Source of the DNA: Lysinibacillus sp. FJAT-14745
GTDB lineage: Bacteria > Bacillota > Bacilli > Bacillales_A > Planococcaceae
Length of the DNA stretch: 64,000 bases
Assembly (NCBI RefSeq): GCF_001275675.1
Contig: NZ_LITM01000011.1
Location: 43,148 to 107,147, forward strand
Direction: 5' to 3'
Every line of letters starts with the position of its first letter. Within the stretch, counting starts at the first letter, position 1. This document shows, one piece after another, positions 60,586 through 64,000 of this stretch. The notes under the pieces are model-generated. The model saw only the letters and a list, made by a program, of their open reading frames with translations, searched no databases and was not told where the DNA came from. A program made the translations under genes and the position numbers.

Positions 60586-60629
60586 AAACTGCCCTGCAAG
60601 TCATTTTCCATGACTCACAGGACAGTTTT
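60586..60629. terminator. Terminator of lysP
   Basis: Arms AAACTGCCCTGCAAGTCA and TGACTCACAGGACAGTTT (a few mismatches), with T runs on both strands. Confidence 0.8.
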
Positions 60630-60634
60630 ATTTT

Positions 60635-62098
60635 TTATTGTTCTACTTTTAAATCACATTGCTCCAATGGAAGCATTTTTGTTTTATGTTTGATTTTATA
60701 GCCAAGCCATAACAATAAGAACAGTGGAATACCGATATATGAGACAAGGGCTCCGTACCAATCTACTGTACCACCCATAAAGGCAGTGTAGTTTTGTCCA
60801 ATAACAACAATCATACAAACTGTAAAGGCAAATAGCGGGCCGAATGGGAATAGCCTTGCTTTATACGGTAATAATTTCGGATCTAAGCCTTGTGCATCGA
60901 ATGCTCGACGGAAACGGTAATGGCTAAATGCAATTCCTAACCAGGCAATGAAGCCAGACATCCCAGAGGCATTTAGCAACCACATATAGACCACACCATC
61001 ACCAAAGAATGAAGCTAAAAATGCTAGGCAACCTACAGCTAAAGTCGCTAATAATGCGTAAATCGGAATACCTCGACGGCTTAGTTTAGTGAAAATTTTC
61101 GGTGCATGTCCATCTACCGCTAATTGCCAAAGCATACGTGACGATGCGTACAGCCCTGAATTCCCTGCTGACAGCATTGCCGTTAGAATGATAGCATTCA
61201 TCAATGATGCAGCAAAGGCAATTCCTAAACGGTCGAACACCAGTGTAAATGGTGAAACAGCGATATCTTCAGATAGCAAACGTGAGTCTGTAAATGGAAT
61301 CAGCAGCCCAATTGCACCGATCGCTAAAATATAAAATAAAAGAATTCGCCAGAAAACCGACTTCACAGCTTTCGGAATATTTTTACCAGGATCATCTGTT
61401 TCACCTGCTGTTATTCCAAGTAACTCTGTCCCTTGGAACGAGAATCCCGCAGCTAAGAAAATACCAAATGTAGCAAGGAATCCACCGTGGAATGGTCCAT
61501 CACTGATAAAGAAATTCGTAAAGCCTACTGGAGCATGTCCTCCTAGAATACCAAATATCATTAAGAAACTGATGATAATAAAAACAATCACAGTTACAAC
61601 CTTTATCATGGCAAACCAATATTCACTTTCACCATAGCTTTTTACCGATAATAGATTGAACGTTAAAACGACAGCAATAAATAATACAGTCCAAAGTGCA
61701 GATGAGCTATCTGGGAACCAATATTTCATAATTAATGAGACAGCAGAAATTTCCGCCGCTATGGTAATTGCCCAGTTGTACCAGTAGTTCCAACCAAGCG
61801 CAAAGCCTAAAGCTGGGTCTACAAATTTTGTAGCATACGTACTAAATGAGCCCGATGATGGCATATAGGCTGCCATTTCGCCTAAGCTCGTCATTAAAAA
61901 ATACACCATGACACCGATTAATGCATAGGCGAGTAGTGCACCGCCAGGGCCTGCTTGCGCAATGGCACCGCCACTAGCTAAAAACAATCCTGTACCGATA
62001 GTACCGCCTAATGAAATCATTGTAATATGACGGCTTTTTAATTCTTTTTTCAGCTTCGGTGCTTTATGACCGAGCTGATTGACTTTTATTTCACTCAC
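60635..62098 (-). CDS. lysP: Lysine permease
   Basis: A 487-residue amino acid permease of the APC superfamily with 12 segments, LysP type. It has KSRHITMISLGGTIGTGLFL at the start (the GTIGTGLF motif of segment 1 binds the amino acid backbone), then PSSGSFSTYATKFVDPALGF and GFSFQGTELLGITAGETDDP. The lysine riboswitch directly upstream makes lysine the substrate. The GTG start at 62096-62098 has AAGGAAG about 7 bases upstream. Confidence 0.93.
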   Translation of the reverse strand: MSEIKVNQLGHKAPKLKKELKSRHITMISLGGTIGTGLFLASGGAIAQAGPGGALLAYALIGVMVYFLMTSLGEMAAYMPSSGSFSTYATKFVDPALGFALGWNYWYNWAITIAAEISAVSLIMKYWFPDSSSALWTVLFIAVVLTFNLLSVKSYGESEYWFAMIKVVTVIVFIIISFLMIFGILGGHAPVGFTNFFISDGPFHGGFLATFGIFLAAGFSFQGTELLGITAGETDDPGKNIPKAVKSVFWRILLFYILAIGAIGLLIPFTDSRLLSEDIAVSPFTLVFDRLGIAFAASLMNAIILTAMLSAGNSGLYASSRMLWQLAVDGHAPKIFTKLSRRGIPIYALLATLAVGCLAFLASFFGDGVVYMWLLNASGMSGFIAWLGIAFSHYRFRRAFDAQGLDPKLLPYKARLFPFGPLFAFTVCMIVVIGQNYTAFMGGTVDWYGALVSYIGIPLFLLLWLGYKIKHKTKMLPLEQCDLKVEQ

Positions 62099-62128
62099 GA
62101 TATAGCTTCCTTCCTTTTTTAAGAGGCG

Positions 62129-62164
62129 AAAAAAATGCCATCACATGAACGTTGCTGTGATGGC
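62129..62164 (-). terminator. Attenuator terminator of the lysine riboswitch
   Basis: Arms GCCATCAC and GTGATGGC, then seven T on the minus strand. Confidence 0.85.
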
Positions 62165-62189
62165 TAAGTAAACCCTCTGTTCCTTCAAA

Positions 62190-62358
62190 ATGATAGCTCA
62201 ACACGTTGTTCAAACGTGACAGTTCTGTTCCTTTCGGAGACAGCCCCAGCATGAGGTTTTCAAGTCCCCTCACACTTCGGCAGTATTTCCTTTCAACTAA
62301 CATCTCTAATGCTTGTCATTTCCATTAGCATACTCTTAAATACCGCGACCTCTACCTC
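62190..62358 (-). promoter_or_regulatory. Lysine riboswitch (L box) of lysP
   Basis: On the minus strand the conserved L-box blocks follow in order: GAGGTAGAGGTCGCG, AAGAGTATGC, GAAAGGAAATACTGCCGAAG, GGGGCTGTCTCCGAAAGGAA, CAGAACTGTCAC, TTGAGCTATC. The terminator lies 26 bases further on. Lysine would reduce lysP expression by premature termination. Confidence 0.95.
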
Positions 62359-62534
62359 AATACAAACATGAGGCATATATATTAAATTTATGATGGATAT
62401 TAGTTTAACATACGACCTATGACATTTCAATAGCCTGATTAATGTTCTGTATTTTGCGAATTTTCCATCATTTTATTGTTGTGATAAAGTAGTATAATGA
62501 TTCAATTATAATTGTTCTAACAAGGGGGATTTAT

Positions 62535-63743
62535 TTGACTACTCATGAACATACCGATACTTATCCTAGCAGAAAAATTAGCTGGAAAGGTACAACCTTA
62601 TTACTAGTTATCGGAGTAATTTGTATTGCCTCGACATTACGGATGCCGCTAACAGTTGTTGGGCCTATTATATCCTTTATCCGTGAAGATCTCGGCATAT
62701 CCAATGTACTAGCGGGCTTTCTAACAACGATCCCATTGCTAGCATTTGCAATCATTTCACCATTCGTACCTATTGTCGCACGTAAATTTGGGCTAGAATT
62801 GACATTATTTTCATCAACTATTCTTTTAGCGTTAGGGATTGTCCTACGCTCCCTCGGCACAACTAGTGTGCTCGTATTTGGTACTGTGCTAATTGGTATA
62901 GCCATTTCATTCGGTAACGTACTAATTCCCGGATTACTTAAATTGAAGTTTCCTTATCACATAGGTTTACTTATGGCATTTTTCACAATGTCGATGAATT
63001 TGACAGCTGGACTTGGTGCTGGTATTAGTTATCCTATTGCTAATTCATCATTTGGCTGGCAAGGGGCTTTAGCCATCGCACTTGTTCTTGTGGTGTTAAC
63101 CATTTTAATTTGGATTCCACAGCTGAAATTTAATAAGCCTGAACCGGCTGTTGAGACTACGAAAGAACGTACACCATTATGGAAATCACCTGTTACTTGG
63201 GCAGTAACGGGGGCTATGGGATTACAGTCATTATTATTCTATACAACCGCCGCTTGGATTCCTGAAATATATACAGCTCAAGGATTAGCCGCAGATCGTG
63301 CAGGCTGGATGTTTTCCATCATGCAATTTTCACAAGTCCCAATGGCTTTAGCTGTGCCTATTATCGCTAGTAAAATGACATCTCAACGACCTCTCGTATT
63401 AATGTTTACGGTATTTTACTTAGTTGGCTTTATCGGACTAGTAATGGAATGGACAAGCCTCGCTGTACTGTGGATGGTGCTTCTAGGCTTAGCAGGGGGA
63501 GCTTCGTTCTCATTAGCGATGATGTTCTTTACACTACGTACCCGTACAGCTTTTGAGGCAGCTGATTTATCAGGATTTGCACAATCATTAGGATATTTAT
63601 TAGCAGCAATCGGTCCAATCTTATTTGGTTATTTGCATGATTTATTTGGTGGCTGGAACATCGCCGGCTGGCTCTTTGTTGTCGTAGTATTAATACTCTC
63701 CTTATGTTCTTTTAGGGCTTCTAAAAATGAATATGTGAACTAA
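62535..63743 (+). CDS. MFS transporter, CynX/NimT/YycB family
   Basis: A 402-residue, 12-segment major facilitator protein of the CynX family, known for cyanate and 2-nitroimidazole transport. Typical parts: LRMPLTVVGPIISFIREDLG, GNVLIPGLLKLKFPYHIGLL, AAWIPEIYTAQGLAADRAGW, MMFFTLRTRTAFEAADLSGF. Start is a TTG at 62535 with AAGGGGGAT upstream; no ATG fits. B. subtilis YycB is of this family. Substrate unknown. Confidence 0.85.
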   Translation: MTTHEHTDTYPSRKISWKGTTLLLVIGVICIASTLRMPLTVVGPIISFIREDLGISNVLAGFLTTIPLLAFAIISPFVPIVARKFGLELTLFSSTILLALGIVLRSLGTTSVLVFGTVLIGIAISFGNVLIPGLLKLKFPYHIGLLMAFFTMSMNLTAGLGAGISYPIANSSFGWQGALAIALVLVVLTILIWIPQLKFNKPEPAVETTKERTPLWKSPVTWAVTGAMGLQSLLFYTTAAWIPEIYTAQGLAADRAGWMFSIMQFSQVPMALAVPIIASKMTSQRPLVLMFTVFYLVGFIGLVMEWTSLAVLWMVLLGLAGGASFSLAMMFFTLRTRTAFEAADLSGFAQSLGYLLAAIGPILFGYLHDLFGGWNIAGWLFVVVVLILSLCSFRASKNEYVN

Positions 63744-63745
63744 AG

Positions 63746-63806
63746 AAGGCGGCTCATAATCTTATTCCAGCGGATGCGCTGAAATAAGTTAAAGTGAGCT
63801 GCCTTT
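63746..63806 (+). terminator. Terminator after the CynX-type gene
   Basis: Arms AGGCGGCTCA and TGAGCTGCCT enclose a long interior with CAGCGGATGCGCTG, followed by TTCTCT. The interior resembles the GCTGAAAGAAGTTAAA repeat. Confidence 0.55.
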
Positions 63807-63811
63807 CTCTA

Positions 63812-64000
63812 CTAATAAGGGGGTTTCTGATAAAAATAGTTCGGAGTATTGTAAACATTAACATAAGGTTTATGGTAAATATGAGTCGTAGCCGGTGAAA
63901 GAGGTGGAATCAACCACGTCCAATTTCCTGTAACCTCACGTGCCGCTGCTGCTTCTGTTTCTTCAAACAACTTAAATTGCTGTGCAGCTGTATGATGATC
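63812..64000 (-). CDS. nos: Bacterial nitric oxide synthase oxygenase, 3' end
   Basis: The last 62 codons of a gene that enters the window from the right. It reads [58 protein letters not shown] and ends KPPY. The W-T-W-L-I-P-P-x-S-x-x-T-T-x-x-x-H-K run is the conserved C-terminal region of NOS oxygenase, including the pterin-side Trp. It would make nitric oxide from arginine using a separate reductase. Partial gene. Confidence 0.85.
   Translation of the reverse strand, partial: DHHTAAQQFKLFEETEAAAAREVTGNWTWLIPPLSPATTHIYHKPYVNVYNTPNYFYQKPPY

Overview
The window looks like chromosomal DNA of a low-GC Gram-positive of the Bacillales, most likely Lysinibacillus or a close relative. This is inferred from A+T-rich codon use, strong AGGAGG-type ribosome sites with several TTG/GTG starts, and gene sets familiar from Bacillus: yqhG-yqhH, yjlC-ndh, xpt-pbuX behind a guanine riboswitch, kimA behind a c-di-AMP (ydaO) riboswitch, lysP behind a lysine riboswitch, tcyP, mntH, ypsA, a ycbLMNO-like operon and the 3' end of a bacterial nitric oxide synthase. 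No tRNA, rRNA, prophage, intact IS element or CRISPR array was found.

Layout. 0-5 kb: a VOC protein, then a short-chain acyl module (scoA/scoB CoA-transferase, LysR regulator, AtoE-type transporter). 5-10 kb: an orphan SUKH (SMI1/KNR4) protein, a LysE exporter, an SRPBCC-ArsR operon under a double palindrome, and yqhGH. 10-17 kb: a soluble chemoreceptor, an alpha/beta hydrolase, a LytTR regulator fused to a degenerate ABC ATPase next to an ABC exporter, a GNAT and a MocR regulator, and EcsC. 18-22 kb: an MBOAT/SGNH polymer O-acylation pair and a quinone-oxidoreductase-like gene with a divergent hydrolase. 22.9-27.6 kb: an amino-acid racemase/epimerase cluster (symporter, OCD-family reductase, proline racemase family, XRE-cupin regulator) carrying four copies of a 17-bp palindrome. 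27.8-29.4 kb: a T-box leader in front of an MFS transporter. 30-35 kb: yjlC-ndh, a DHA2 drug exporter with a divergent TetR gene. 35-41 kb: a two-component system, a DUF418 protein, ypsA and tcyP. 41.7-47.5 kb: EAL and GGDEF genes, PucR regulator, EamA transporter and two DUF161/DUF2179-type membrane proteins. 48-49.5 kb: a LytTR-DUF3021-DUF7010 cassette lying between the purine genes and a decayed copy of the pbuX 3' end. 49.7-54.5 kb: pbuX, xpt, kimA and their riboswitches. 54.6-64 kb: a PepSY pseudogene, mntH, the ycbLMNO-like operon, a frameshifted membrane-protein gene, lysP, a CynX-type MFS gene and the end of nos.

Shared themes. Much of the window is small-molecule transport under RNA or metal control: guanine, c-di-AMP, lysine, a T-box, and a probable MntR box. 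Intergenic DNA is rich in repeats. Four arrays with unrelated core sequences all have a unit of 21 bp (two helical turns). A dispersed element of about 130-160 bp occurs at least eight times, and a 22-bp palindrome occurs three times. These repeats, together with the two LytTR systems, are the least explained part of the window. All functions are read from translated sequence and context without database searches.
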